DNA of 64,000 nt from Allobosea sp. UNC402CLCol (GTDB taxonomy: Bacteria > Pseudomonadota > Alphaproteobacteria > Rhizobiales > Beijerinckiaceae): contig NZ_JQJJ01000015.1 in assembly GCF_000745475.1 (NCBI RefSeq), forward strand, positions 159,310 to 223,309. The letters run 5' to 3'. The position numbers and the translations under genes were made by a program. Under the pieces are notes generated by a model, which was not told the origin of the DNA, did not search any database, and saw only the letters and a program-made list of their open reading frames with translations. Positions 8,201 to 16,497 of this stretch are shown one piece after another (the first letter of the stretch is position 1; every line of letters starts with the position of its first letter).

Positions 8201-9203
8201 AGGCGTCGGGCCATTCGCCGACCGAGGACGCCCCAGCAGCGGCGAAATGCTCCGACAGCGCCTCGAAGGTCGCGTGCATCACCAGGTCTTTTCCGGCAGC
8301 GGCCTGGAACTCTGCGAAATCGCGATCCCCGGCTCGCCAAACGGATTCCAGAAGCGGCAGCTTGGCCCGCCAGCTGCCCGCACAGTCAACGAGCACGGCG
8401 TCGCGCAACGTGGCAATTGAGGCCTGCGCCTCAGCCTCCCCCCACAGCGCCGGCGCCCCACTTTCGGCAACCTTGGGGATTCGGCTCGGTTCCAGCAGTT
8501 GTGCGTCGAGGAAGCGTCGCGAGGACGGGGAGTAAGGAGAGATTTTCGTGAGCTCCGCAGTGAATAACGCATGGACCGGATTCAACCCCAGAAAATCGGC
8601 GCCCAGTTCTGCCGCACCCTCCGCCAGGTCGGAGAGGTCGCCGTAGCCGCCAATCCCGAAATTGTCCGGCGAGCGGAGCGAATAGACCTGCGCCGTCACG
8701 CCCCATCGCTTGGCCCCGCCGGTCACCGATGTGGGCTCATAGCATCGCGGCGGCGCCGGCGCGCTGATGAGCAGGCTCTCGCATGCGGTGGCACCCGAAG
8801 CGACACGCAATTGCCAGTAGCCGGTCGGCAGCGCCGGCAGGACCAGATGCCGCCCGGAGCGATCCGACTGGATGCGTCCCCTGCCCGCACGAGCGCCGCC
8901 GGTCTCGTCGGTCAGCACGGAATCGATCGTATCCGGCACCTCCTGGCCAAACCACGGCACCCGCGCGGTTAGGCCTGTGCTCACGACGCAAAACGGCGAC
9001 AAGGGTGATGCCCGCCGCCGCTCGAAGCAGGCTAAGGCTTCGCGCGCTCGCGCTTCCGTATCGACTTCGATGCCGAGTCCACGCAGCACCGCCCGGCGCG
9101 CCTGTAGCGGGGTCTCGACACGGGCGCCCGCGGCGTCGATGTAGGATGTTGCGATTCCGGCCAGATCAGCCAGTTTTGCAAGTCTCGCATCGTGCGAACT
9201 CAT
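5244..9203 (-). CDS. treY: Malto-oligosyltrehalose synthase (TreY) fused to an N-terminal partial 4-alpha-glucanotransferase (MalQ)
   Basis: 1319 residues. From Met401 (codon at 8003-8001) the protein is a full-length TreY of 919 residues: ATYRLQFHAGFTFDDA, YASPIQKARPGSTHGYDIVDH, DIVPNHMGIGG, RIDHIDGL and DFYQGTEFWDLSLVDPDNRR. TreY isomerises the reducing end of maltodextrins to a trehalose unit that TreZ then releases. Residues 1-400 are the MalQ N-domain plus the first half of its GH77 barrel (RWGVTAQVYSLRSPDNFGIG, ISPYSPSSRRF) and stop at GIGLFRDLA; the GH77 nucleophile and acid/base region is absent. The MalQ part should be catalytically dead, perhaps a binding module or a deletion scar. 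The start overlaps treZ by 4 nt. TreY might also start internally at Met401. Confidence 0.9.
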   Translation of the reverse strand: MSSHDARLAKLADLAGIATSYIDAAGARVETPLQARRAVLRGLGIEVDTEARAREALACFERRRASPLSPFCVVSTGLTARVPWFGQEVPDTIDSVLTDETGGARAGRGRIQSDRSGRHLVLPALPTGYWQLRVASGATACESLLISAPAPPRCYEPTSVTGGAKRWGVTAQVYSLRSPDNFGIGGYGDLSDLAEGAAELGADFLGLNPVHALFTAELTKISPYSPSSRRFLDAQLLEPSRIPKVAESGAPALWGEAEAQASIATLRDAVLVDCAGSWRAKLPLLESVWRAGDRDFAEFQAAAGKDLVMHATFEALSEHFAAAGASSVGEWPDAFRDAESEAVDQFTTSHRDRIDFHAWLQWQAGRQLGDAQHAARKAGMGIGLFRDLADEGRTGRRHGGMALAAPPPRATYRLQFHAGFTFDDAIPILPYLDRLGISHVYASPIQKARPGSTHGYDIVDHAEINPELGGMDGFLRFSDALKRHGLGLLLDIVPNHMGIGGEDNAWWLSVIEWGRLSPHAIAFDIDWDRLGADGKLILPFLAKRYGEALEEGELGLTFDAEQGGFSIRHFEHRFPVNPLTYPIVLDRILMAVDVSEPSFREVLAISARLRFLFESERSIAPEALIEECEALKRRLSAAFTVSDALGQAVARALELINGTCGIEESFDTLHRLLELQSYRLAYWRVAASEINYRRFFDINTLAGVRVEEPAVFDRTHGLILDLVAAGRVQGLRIDHIDGLADPEGYLRALQARVGPGFYVVAEKILGHGERLRGWPMSGTTGYDVLNLLDGALVDQSAATAIEEAYAQAAGPQQAYGDALRGAKREVLEGSFASELEVVASDLARIAACDRRTRDYTINAMRRALTEIIVEFPVYRSYVGIEASPDDRELIEETVAASVARSALPDHTVHAFIAETLLGDRQAKGDSLLADHIGRFRRRFQQLTGPVTAKSVEDTLFYRRVPLLALNEVGGEPSAFGFSAEAFHAANIKRQKSWPNAMIATATHDTKRGEDARARLLALSEMPSEWTQAANDWQSISSKRGSAAGPDPNDRHLILQQLLAAWPMELLDQDDQDELDAFRDRMQGWAEKALREAKRHTSWTNPRIEYEAAAKELIGAALAPGSPFLQRFRALAQEMASRGMVKSLARTVLKLTLPGVPDFYQGTEFWDLSLVDPDNRRPVDYAGAQSAIAESGDVGDLMATWRDGRVKQRIVQALLTDRREVPRLYAEGVYRPLVIEGHAENTVLAFERRHGPQRLVVIVMRLGGGRFDEAQAHRAQLIATLPMLEGSWRDVLWGNERKFHRQGATLGEALGELPVAVLRG

Positions 9204-11002
9204 AGCACCCTCGCCAGCATCACCCCAGTCCAGGGCGGCAGTCCGATAGCCGCCGCATGGTGCGCGTTTTCGCCCGGCCAGATCGGATGCTCGCCCTGCG
9301 CAACGTCGTATGCGAAGGAATCGCTCCCGAAATTGGCGATGAACCGCAGACTGCCGCCAGCAAAATGCCAGGTCACCTCAAGCACGTCCGGTGTAGGTCT
9401 TGACCATCGCGCACCTTCGAAAGCGCTCTTGGTCAACGGCACGACCACCTCGCGGCGGATGCGCAGAAGGTCGCGCGTCCGGGCTAGCGCTTCGCTATGG
9501 GGCCTGCGGCTGGCCTCGCTCCAGTCGAGCGAGGAGACCTGCAGGGTATCGGATGCCGTTGGGTCAGGAATGCGCTCCTGTGCCGTCTCGTCCTTGAAGC
9601 GCCCGAAGCTTCCGAACTCACGCCGGCGCCCCTCTCGGACGGCCTTGGAAAGTTCCTCGTCCGGAAAATCCACAAAGTACTGGAAAGGAGCGCTCGCGCC
9701 CCACTCCTCGCCCATGAAGAGGAGCGGGATCTGCGGGCTAAGCAGCAAACAGGCGCGTGCCAACGCCAGCCTGTTCGGATCGGCAAGATGGCCAAGCCGC
9801 TCTCCGAAGGCCCGGTTGCCGATCTGGTCATGGTTCTGGAGAAACGCGACAAAGGCCGACGGAGGGAGGTGGGCGGAGGGCTCGCCGCGCGGCTTGCCCT
9901 CATGGACCGACATCTCGCCCTGATAGGCGAAGCCTTCCGCGAGGCAGCGTCCAAGGTGAGCGATCGGATCGGCGTAATCGGCGTAATATCCATCATACTC
10001 GCCGGTCAGCAGGCGATGCCAAGCGTGGTGCAGGTCGTCGGCCCACTGCGCGGTGTGCAGGCTAGGTACCCCCCTGGCGCGGCCGAGCCATCTGGCCCCG
10101 TTATCGGCATTCTCCAGGATGAGATGGACCTGCCGTTGGCCTGAGGCCGACCTTATCCTCTCCGCGAGTTCGGCGATAAAATGCTTGCTGCTGTCATCCG
10201 CGATGGCATGCACGGCGTCGAAGCGGAGGCCATCGAAATGGTACTCCTCCAGCCAGTAGAGCGCGTTGTGGACGAAGAAATCGCGGACGGTCTCTGCGCC
10301 GAGGCCGTCATAGTTGATGCCGGCGCCCCACAGCGTCTGGTGCCTGTCCGTAAAGAATGCGCCAGCGTAGGCCGGCAGGTAGTTTCCGGACGGTCCGAAG
10401 TGGTTGTAGACGACATCGAGGATCATCATGAGTCCAAGGCCATGGGCCCGGTCCACCAGCGCCTTGAGATCGTCCGGCGTTCCGTAGGCGTGATCCGGCG
10501 CGAAATGGAGCACGCCGTCGTAACCCCAGTTCCGCTTGCCCGGGAAATCCGCGAGCGGCATCAGCTCGATCGCGGTGAATCCAAGATCGCGCAACAGTTC
10601 AAGCTTTTCGGCAAACGCGGCGAAGGTTCCTTCGGGCGTAACGCTGCCCATGTGAGCTTCGTAGATCACCGCCTCTTCCCAGGGGCGCCCCTTCCAATCG
10701 CCGTCCGCCCAGCCGTAGGCCTCCGGATCGACAACCAGGCTCGGTCCCTCGACATCTTCGGGCTGGAACCGCGATGCCGGGTCGGGCACGAGCAGATCCT
10801 CCCGCACGCGAAATCGATATCGCTGGCCTGCCGCGGCTCCTTGGAGGACGTGCCGGTGCCAACCTCCTTCGGCTTCCTCCATGTCGAACTCGCCCTGCGG
10901 CGTCCAGAGGCGCACCTTGGGAGCGGACGGCGCCCAAAGGCGGAATTCTACTCCGTTCCGCAGAACGCGGGGGCCGAAAGGCATTTCGTGAGATCGTCGC
11001 AT
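9200..11002 (-). CDS. treZ: Malto-oligosyltrehalose trehalohydrolase (TreZ)
   Basis: 600 residues, GH13 family. It hydrolyses the bond next to the terminal trehalose made by TreY, releasing free trehalose. Visible in order: N-terminal CBM48-like beta domain (GVEFRLWAPSAPKVRLW), barrel motifs AIELMPLADFPGKRNWGYDG, ILDVVYNHFGPSGNYL, the nucleophile region DGLRFDAVHAI, the acid/base region LILENADN and the FLQNHDQIGNR motif, then a C-terminal beta domain. The length is normal for TreZ. Its stop overlaps the treY start (ATGA), so the two are translationally coupled. The usual partner glgX/treX is not upstream in this window. The start at 11002 gives MRRSHEMPFGP; Met7 is an alternative. Confidence 0.93.
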   Translation of the reverse strand: MRRSHEMPFGPRVLRNGVEFRLWAPSAPKVRLWTPQGEFDMEEAEGGWHRHVLQGAAAGQRYRFRVREDLLVPDPASRFQPEDVEGPSLVVDPEAYGWADGDWKGRPWEEAVIYEAHMGSVTPEGTFAAFAEKLELLRDLGFTAIELMPLADFPGKRNWGYDGVLHFAPDHAYGTPDDLKALVDRAHGLGLMMILDVVYNHFGPSGNYLPAYAGAFFTDRHQTLWGAGINYDGLGAETVRDFFVHNALYWLEEYHFDGLRFDAVHAIADDSSKHFIAELAERIRSASGQRQVHLILENADNGARWLGRARGVPSLHTAQWADDLHHAWHRLLTGEYDGYYADYADPIAHLGRCLAEGFAYQGEMSVHEGKPRGEPSAHLPPSAFVAFLQNHDQIGNRAFGERLGHLADPNRLALARACLLLSPQIPLLFMGEEWGASAPFQYFVDFPDEELSKAVREGRRREFGSFGRFKDETAQERIPDPTASDTLQVSSLDWSEASRRPHSEALARTRDLLRIRREVVVPLTKSAFEGARWSRPTPDVLEVTWHFAGGSLRFIANFGSDSFAYDVAQGEHPIWPGENAHHAAAIGLPPWTGVMLARVL

Positions 11003-11206
11003 GTCGTGTCCCAGGTCGCAGGCGACCGGTCAACGATTTCGGCAGCCAATGAGTTTCCATGGCTTTCCGAAATGCCGTGACCGTACAATTGGGACCTTCA
11101 GGAAGCGACATGGTTGGCCGAGGGCTCAGGTCAGTCACCGGCCCGGAAACAGTTGTGACACCATCATGAGCAGGCGAGCCGCGGCTTTTGTCGTGAGTTG
11201 GGCGGA

Positions 11207-11410
11207 TCAGACCGTTCCGGAAATCGAACTGGCATTCACCGCGGTGAGCGCATCGGATTTGGCGCGAAGGTGCAATACCGTGCGGCCTTCGCCATGGGGC
11301 GCGGCTACACTTAGGAAAAGGCCGGGACGTTCAATGAGCGAAACGGCATCCCGGTTACGGACGTAGAAACTTGGATCGGTGCGAACCTGACATAGCTCGA
11401 GAAACGCCAT
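11207..11410 (-). CDS. Small hypothetical protein (67 aa), weak FlbD-like pattern
   Basis: The open frame reads AFLELCQVRTDPSFYVRNRD...SLIERPGLFLSVAAP...GRTVLHLRAKSDALTAV. The alternating beta-strand pattern with a central turn is reminiscent of small FlbD-like proteins, but the match is only by shape. No good ribosome binding site precedes the ATG at 11410, and codons upstream to 11479 are also open. The rest of 11003-11528 holds nothing I recognise. Real gene status is uncertain. Confidence 0.35.
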   Translation of the reverse strand: MAFLELCQVRTDPSFYVRNRDAVSLIERPGLFLSVAAPHGEGRTVLHLRAKSDALTAVNASSISGTV

Positions 11411-11528
11411 GTCGGCTGAGGTTGATTCCGGTCCTGACGCCGCTGAGCAGCGAAGGTCCGCTTTCTGGCGGAGATCCAAGTTCCGCTTCTGGCGCGTTTC
11501 TCGCTTCGCAGCCTATTTGACGCGCCGC

Positions 11529-12686
11529 TTAATCAGCGCGGCCCCGCGCCTCGACCGGCCATTGCGCCACGAGATCGGCGCCGCGCACGACATGCAGGAT
11601 GTCGTGCAGGTTGATCGTCGGATCGCAATGCGGGACCGTGCATTCGACCACCGTACCAATCGGCAACGCAGATTGTCCTTCCGACGGAAGGACGCGGCCG
11701 AATTCGTCGCCGCACCATTCGATCCGCCCAACCAGCTCGCCAATCCGGAAGACACGGGGCGGCGGGCCGTCGAGCGCAAAGCTCTTGCTGCCGCCATCGG
11801 TGATGGCGAAGCCGAGCGAGCTGTGCCCGATCACGGTGACGGCGATGCGCAGCGCCGGCTTGAATTCCGGCCCGCCCCGGCCATGCATGTCGACGCTGTC
11901 ATAGGCCTCGTCCATGAAGACGTAGGAGCCGGCCTGGATCTCGGTTAGCAACCGGTCCTCGCCGTCGAGGAGATGGCTGCCGGTGCCGCCGCCCGAGACG
12001 ATCTCCGGCGCGAAGCCGGCCACGCGTAACGCCTCGATCATGGCGGCGAGCAGCCGGCCAATCTCCTGGTTGGCGATGCGGCGCGCGGCGAAGTCGTCGA
12101 TATGCTGGACGCGGCCCTGATAGGCCTGGACGCCGCGATAGCGCAACCCGTCCAGCCCGGAAACGAGCCTCGCCAGCTCGACCGCCTCGGCCGGCGTCGC
12201 GACGCCGCTGCGCCTCAGCCCGACATCGAGATCGACCAGCACGTCGAAGGCCGCGCCGTGTCGCTGCGCCGCCTGCGCATAGGCGGTGGTGAGATCAGCC
12301 CGGTCGACCACGACGCCGATGCGCCCGCCCGCCGCCGCGGCGCGCGCCAGTGCGTCGATCTTCGCCGGACTGGCGATCGGCGCGCTGAGCAGGAGATCGC
12401 GCACTCCGCCCTCGAACAGCGCCAGCAATTCGCCCGGCTTGGCGCAGCAATTGCCGAGCGCCCCCGCTGCCATCTGCCGGTGGGTGATCTCGGCGCATTT
12501 ATGCGATTTGGCATGCGGCCTGAGGCTTAGCCCGGTCTTGCGGCAGGTTTCCGCCATCAGCGCGATATTGTGCTCGAACAGATCGAGATCGAGCACGGCT
12601 GCCGGCGTCTCCAGCCGCGCCCGGCTGCCCGGCTCGCCGACGAGCTTTGCGTTAAGGGCCGCCGAACCGGACATGACCTTGCTCAT
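11529..12686 (-). CDS. D-threonine aldolase / D-serine dehydratase-like PLP enzyme (fold type III)
   Basis: 385 residues of the alanine-racemase-like DSD1/DTA family. RPHAKSHKC contains the probable PLP lysine (Lys60); GGGTGSH near the middle is the phosphate-binding loop; PHCDPTINLHD near the C-terminus supplies the metal site, with an H-x-D arrangement as in D-threonine aldolases. The family acts on D-3-hydroxy amino acids, giving glycine plus aldehyde, or on D-serine, giving pyruvate. It is the last gene of the operon; its start overlaps the hyuB stop by 4 nt. The company of HyuA, HyuB and a peptide-type importer suggests degradation of an imported N-substituted or D-amino-acid compound; the substrate is inferred. 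Confidence 0.8.
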   Translation of the reverse strand: MSKVMSGSAALNAKLVGEPGSRARLETPAAVLDLDLFEHNIALMAETCRKTGLSLRPHAKSHKCAEITHRQMAAGALGNCCAKPGELLALFEGGVRDLLLSAPIASPAKIDALARAAAAGGRIGVVVDRADLTTAYAQAAQRHGAAFDVLVDLDVGLRRSGVATPAEAVELARLVSGLDGLRYRGVQAYQGRVQHIDDFAARRIANQEIGRLLAAMIEALRVAGFAPEIVSGGGTGSHLLDGEDRLLTEIQAGSYVFMDEAYDSVDMHGRGGPEFKPALRIAVTVIGHSSLGFAITDGGSKSFALDGPPPRVFRIGELVGRIEWCGDEFGRVLPSEGQSALPIGTVVECTVPHCDPTINLHDILHVVRGADLVAQWPVEARGRAD

Positions 12687-14425
12687 GTCCTTGCCTCCGC
12701 AAGCTCGGCCCGCCGACGCATGGTGGCTGCCTGATCGATCGTTGCGCCATCGGCAGCGAAGACCACGCCGTAATCGCGGGATGCGCCTGCCGCCGTGACC
12801 TTGCCTTCGCGCAGATCATCCTCGATGCGGATGGGATCGCGTTGCAGCGCATCGCCATAGCCGCCACCGCCGGCGCCGATCAGGCGAAAGACATCGCCGG
12901 CACGGGCGTTGAAGCTCTCCATAGGCATGGTCGGCAGGCCCTGCTCCGTGCCGTCGGCGCGGAGCAGGATGTGAGCGGAAGGCGCTCCAGGGCTGCCGCC
13001 CTCCAAGCCAAAGGGCGGGTGGTCGCGCCGGTCGCCGCGCAGCACGAAGGCGACCGGCGCGAGGAAGCGGAACTCGCGGATGAGCGAGAGCCCGCCACGG
13101 TACTGGCCCGGCCCGCCGGTGTCGGGCACCAGGCCGTAGCGCAGCACCTCGACCGGCATGTCGGCCTCGATCATCTCGACCGGCTGGTTGGAGAGATTGG
13201 CGGCAGGATTGGAGATGCCCTCGATACCGTCCTTGCCGGCCCGCGCCCCCCAGGTGCCGACCACCATCTCGTTGAGCACGAAGGGCCGGCCTTCATGCGT
13301 GCCGCCGGCCGCGAGGAGATACGGCCCCCCCTCGGAGCCGCCCATGGCCCGCTCCGGCACGATCTGGGCGAGCGCCTGCATGATCGCATCGAAGACGCGA
13401 TAGCCGACGACGCCGCGCGCCCCGCAGGCAGCCGGATAACGCGGATTGACGAGGCAGCCCTCCGGCGCCCTGACCGTGATCGGCCGCAGATATCCCTCGC
13501 AATTCGGAATGTCCTGCTGCGACAGGCAGCGTATCGCGCAGAAGGAAGCCGATTCCGGCAGCGAGATCGGGCAGTTGATCGATGCCGCGACCTGATCGGC
13601 CGTGCCGGCGAAATCGATGTCGATCGTATCGTCGGCGACGGTGACGGTCGCAACGATCGGCAGCGGCTGTGGGTTCTCGCCGACGCCGTCGATATAGTCC
13701 GTGGCGCGATAGACACCGTTCGGCAGAGCGCGGATCACGTCGCGCATCATCGCCTCGGCATGGTCATGCAGCGCGTCGATATATGCGTCGAGCTCCTGCG
13801 CGCCGTAGCGGCCGATCAGGGTCTTCATGCCCTCCTCCGCGACATTGCAGGCGGCGATCTGGGCGCGGATATCGCCGAGCACCTCGACCGGCGAGCGTGT
13901 GTTCGCCTCGAGGATGCGGAAGACGGCCTCGACCGGCTCGCCGGCCTCGTAGAGCTTGAGCAGCGGCAGACGCAGGCCTTCCTGCTGGATCTCGGTCGCG
14001 TAGATCGCGACGCTGCCCGGCACGATGCCCCCGAGATCGGTGTGATGCGCCACCGTCGCGGCGAAGCCTGAGAGCCGGCCGTCTACAAAGATCGTCTTCA
14101 GGATGTAGATATCCGGCAAATGCTGACCGCCGGAGCCATAGGGGTCGTTGGCGATCAGCACGTCGCCGGGCTTCAGCGTCTCGCCATAGCGCTCTTTGAC
14201 GAATCCCATGATCCGCGGGAAGGAGCAGAGCTGGATCGGCAGAGTCAGCCCCTGCGCGATCACCCGGCCCTTCGCGTCGCAGAGTGCGGTCGAATAATCC
14301 ATGATGTCGCGGACAACAGGAGAATAGGCGCTCCGCATGACGATCAGCGCCATCTCATCCGCGGTCGAGGCTAGCGCATTGCGGATCACCTCCAGGGTGA
14401 TCGGGTCGATTGCCTGCGCGCTCAT
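12683..14425 (-). CDS. hyuB: Hydantoinase B / 5-oxoprolinase beta-type subunit (HyuB)
   Basis: 580 residues, the usual length. Family landmarks are PITLEVIRNALASTADEMALI at the start, the motif GVLIANDPYGSGGQHLPDI (written from the VLIANDPY core), HHTDLGG near residue 128, and a glycine-rich C-terminus (IGAGGGGYGDAL). With HyuA it forms the ATP-dependent enzyme that opens hydantoin, 5-oxoproline or N-methylhydantoin rings. Start and stop both overlap the neighbouring genes by 4 nt, so its synthesis is tied to HyuA and to the PLP enzyme. Whether the ring substrate is hydantoin or oxoproline cannot be told from sequence. Confidence 0.9.
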   Translation of the reverse strand: MSAQAIDPITLEVIRNALASTADEMALIVMRSAYSPVVRDIMDYSTALCDAKGRVIAQGLTLPIQLCSFPRIMGFVKERYGETLKPGDVLIANDPYGSGGQHLPDIYILKTIFVDGRLSGFAATVAHHTDLGGIVPGSVAIYATEIQQEGLRLPLLKLYEAGEPVEAVFRILEANTRSPVEVLGDIRAQIAACNVAEEGMKTLIGRYGAQELDAYIDALHDHAEAMMRDVIRALPNGVYRATDYIDGVGENPQPLPIVATVTVADDTIDIDFAGTADQVAASINCPISLPESASFCAIRCLSQQDIPNCEGYLRPITVRAPEGCLVNPRYPAACGARGVVGYRVFDAIMQALAQIVPERAMGGSEGGPYLLAAGGTHEGRPFVLNEMVVGTWGARAGKDGIEGISNPAANLSNQPVEMIEADMPVEVLRYGLVPDTGGPGQYRGGLSLIREFRFLAPVAFVLRGDRRDHPPFGLEGGSPGAPSAHILLRADGTEQGLPTMPMESFNARAGDVFRLIGAGGGGYGDALQRDPIRIEDDLREGKVTAAGASRDYGVVFAADGATIDQAATMRRRAELAEART

Positions 14426-16497
14426 GCGGCCTCCAGGGCGATGTCGATATTGCCGGCCTCGTCGAGCCTGGCGCTCTGGCCGGGGCCGACGACGCAGGTG
14501 CAGTCGTATTCCTCGATGACGAAGGGCCCGCGCCGCGCCGTGGTATCAAGATTGGCCCGGCCGATCACGGCGATCGCGGCCGCCGACCCGCTGGCGTTGA
14601 ACGAGACAATCCGATCGGTCCGGCGCATCGGCGCCTCCACCGCGAATTGCTGGCGCGGCGCGATCAGCGGCAGACGCGCCGTCAGGCGGGCATTGACGAG
14701 ATGCACCGAATCCTTCTGCGAGCGATGGCCATAGGTCCGCTCGTGCTCGCGATGGAATAGCTCGCCCAGCTCTGCGATGTCGAAGCGCCTCGCCGGCACG
14801 GTCAGTTCATAGGCCTGGCCGACATATCGCAGGTCGGCAGCATAGCGGAATTCGGCCTGCGCCAAATCATAGCCTTCCAGCGCGAGGATGCGGCGGGCAT
14901 GGGCGCCGAGCTCGGCGAAGAGCTGCTCCAGCCCGGCATCGTCGAGCTCGCCCGCCCGTCGGCGCGACGGCCGCACAAATTCCTGCTCGACATCGCAGCG
15001 CAGCAGGCCTAGGGCGCTGAAGACGCCGGCGGCACGCGGGACGATGACGCGGCGGATGCCGAGCGCGCGCGCGACCTCGGCCGCGACCACCGGGCCGTTG
15101 CCGCCGAAGGCGACCAGTGTCGCCTGGCGCGGGTCGCGCCCGCGATAGGTCGAGACCGCCTTGACCGCCCGCGTCATCGTGGTGACCGCCAGCGTCAACA
15201 CGCCGCGCGCTGTCTGCTGGAGATCGAGCCCGAGCGGGCACGCGACCTGGTCGTTCAGCGCGGCACGGCCGGCATCGGCCTTGAGCGGGAAGCTGCCGCC
15301 AGCGAGTGCGACATCGTTGATGTAGCCAAGCGTCAGGAAAACGTCCGTCAGCGTCGCCTGCGTTCCGCCGAGGCCATAGCAGACCGGTCCCGGCCACGCG
15401 CCGGCGCTCTGCGGGCCGACCGAGACCTGGTTCATCCGGTCGATCGCGACGATGCTGCCGCCGCCTGCGCCGATCTCGGAGACGTCGATGAAGGGCATCT
15501 TGATCGGATAGCCGCCGCCCTTGACCAGCTTGCTCGACAGATTGATGCCGGCCCCGACCTCGTATTCGGTGGTGCGCGCCGGCTCGCCATGCTCGATCAG
15601 CGCTGCCTTGGCGGTGGTGCCGCCCATGTCGAAGGAGATGATGCTGGGCTCGTCGCCGCCCGAGACTAGTCGCGCGCAGGCGATGACGCCAGCAGCCGGA
15701 CCGGATTCAACCAGCGAAGCGGCACGCTTCACCGCCGAGCCCAGGCGCATGATGCCGCCACCGGAATGCATCATCTCGACCTGGCAGGTGACGCCGATCG
15801 AGGCGAGCCGCGCCGTCAGGGCGCTGGCATAGTTGCGCACGACCGGGCCGATATAGGCGTTCACCACCACGGTCGAGGTGCGCTCGTATTCGCGGATCTC
15901 CGGCAGGATTTCCGAGCCCCGGCAGATATAGACGCCGTCGCCGAGCTCGGCGCGCAGGATCTCCTCAGCCTCGATTTCGTGCTGCGGATTGGCGTAGGCG
16001 TGCAGGAAGCTGATCGCCACGGCTTCGACGCCTTCCTCGCGGAAGCGCTGCGCCGCCCCGACGACATCCTCCCGCGAGAGCGGCACGCGGACGGAACCGT
16101 CGGGGCCGAGCCGCTCATTGACCTCGAGGCGCAGGCGCCGCGCCGCAAGTGGCTTCGGCTTGTCGTATTGCAGGTCGTAAAGCACCGGGATGCGCAGGCG
16201 GCGCATCTCGAGCACGTCGCGGAAGCCGGCGGTGGTCAGGAGGCCGGTGCGGGCGCCCTTGTATTCGAGGATAGCGTTGGTCGCGACCGTCGTCGCATGA
16301 ACGATGCCGGTGATGCGGTCGGGCGTGGTCTGGTAGTCTTCGACCAGCGCCTTCAGCGCCTGCGCGATGCCGCGGCTGTAATCGTCCGGGGTCGAGGGCA
16401 CCTTGCGGGTCTCGATCAGCCCATCGTCGCGCGCGACCACAACATCGGTGAAAGTGCCGCCGATGTCGATGCCGATCCGGTAGCTATGCTGCGCCAT
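14422..16497 (-). CDS. hyuA: Hydantoinase A / 5-oxoprolinase alpha-type subunit (HyuA)
   Basis: 691 residues. The N-terminus has the ASKHA-type nucleotide motif IGIDIGGTFTDVV (residues 8-20); further on are VHATTVATNAILE, SFDMGGTTAKAALI and FGGNGPVVAAEVARALG, all typical of HyuA. The start is set at 16497 because IGIDIGGTFTD must lie close to the N-terminus; an upstream extension in the same frame (to 16629) lies inside the ABC ATPase gene. It overlaps that ATPase by 14 nt and hyuB by 4 nt. It provides the ATPase/phosphorylation half of the ring-opening enzyme. Confidence 0.9.
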   Translation of the reverse strand: MAQHSYRIGIDIGGTFTDVVVARDDGLIETRKVPSTPDDYSRGIAQALKALVEDYQTTPDRITGIVHATTVATNAILEYKGARTGLLTTAGFRDVLEMRRLRIPVLYDLQYDKPKPLAARRLRLEVNERLGPDGSVRVPLSREDVVGAAQRFREEGVEAVAISFLHAYANPQHEIEAEEILRAELGDGVYICRGSEILPEIREYERTSTVVVNAYIGPVVRNYASALTARLASIGVTCQVEMMHSGGGIMRLGSAVKRAASLVESGPAAGVIACARLVSGGDEPSIISFDMGGTTAKAALIEHGEPARTTEYEVGAGINLSSKLVKGGGYPIKMPFIDVSEIGAGGGSIVAIDRMNQVSVGPQSAGAWPGPVCYGLGGTQATLTDVFLTLGYINDVALAGGSFPLKADAGRAALNDQVACPLGLDLQQTARGVLTLAVTTMTRAVKAVSTYRGRDPRQATLVAFGGNGPVVAAEVARALGIRRVIVPRAAGVFSALGLLRCDVEQEFVRPSRRRAGELDDAGLEQLFAELGAHARRILALEGYDLAQAEFRYAADLRYVGQAYELTVPARRFDIAELGELFHREHERTYGHRSQKDSVHLVNARLTARLPLIAPRQQFAVEAPMRRTDRIVSFNASGSAAAIAVIGRANLDTTARRGPFVIEEYDCTCVVGPGQSARLDEAGNIDIALEAA

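Noticed and set aside
12842..14071. A 409-codon plus-strand frame over hyuB
   Set aside because: Antisense shadow; composition dominated by Arg, Asp and Ala, while the minus-strand HyuB frame is unmistakable.
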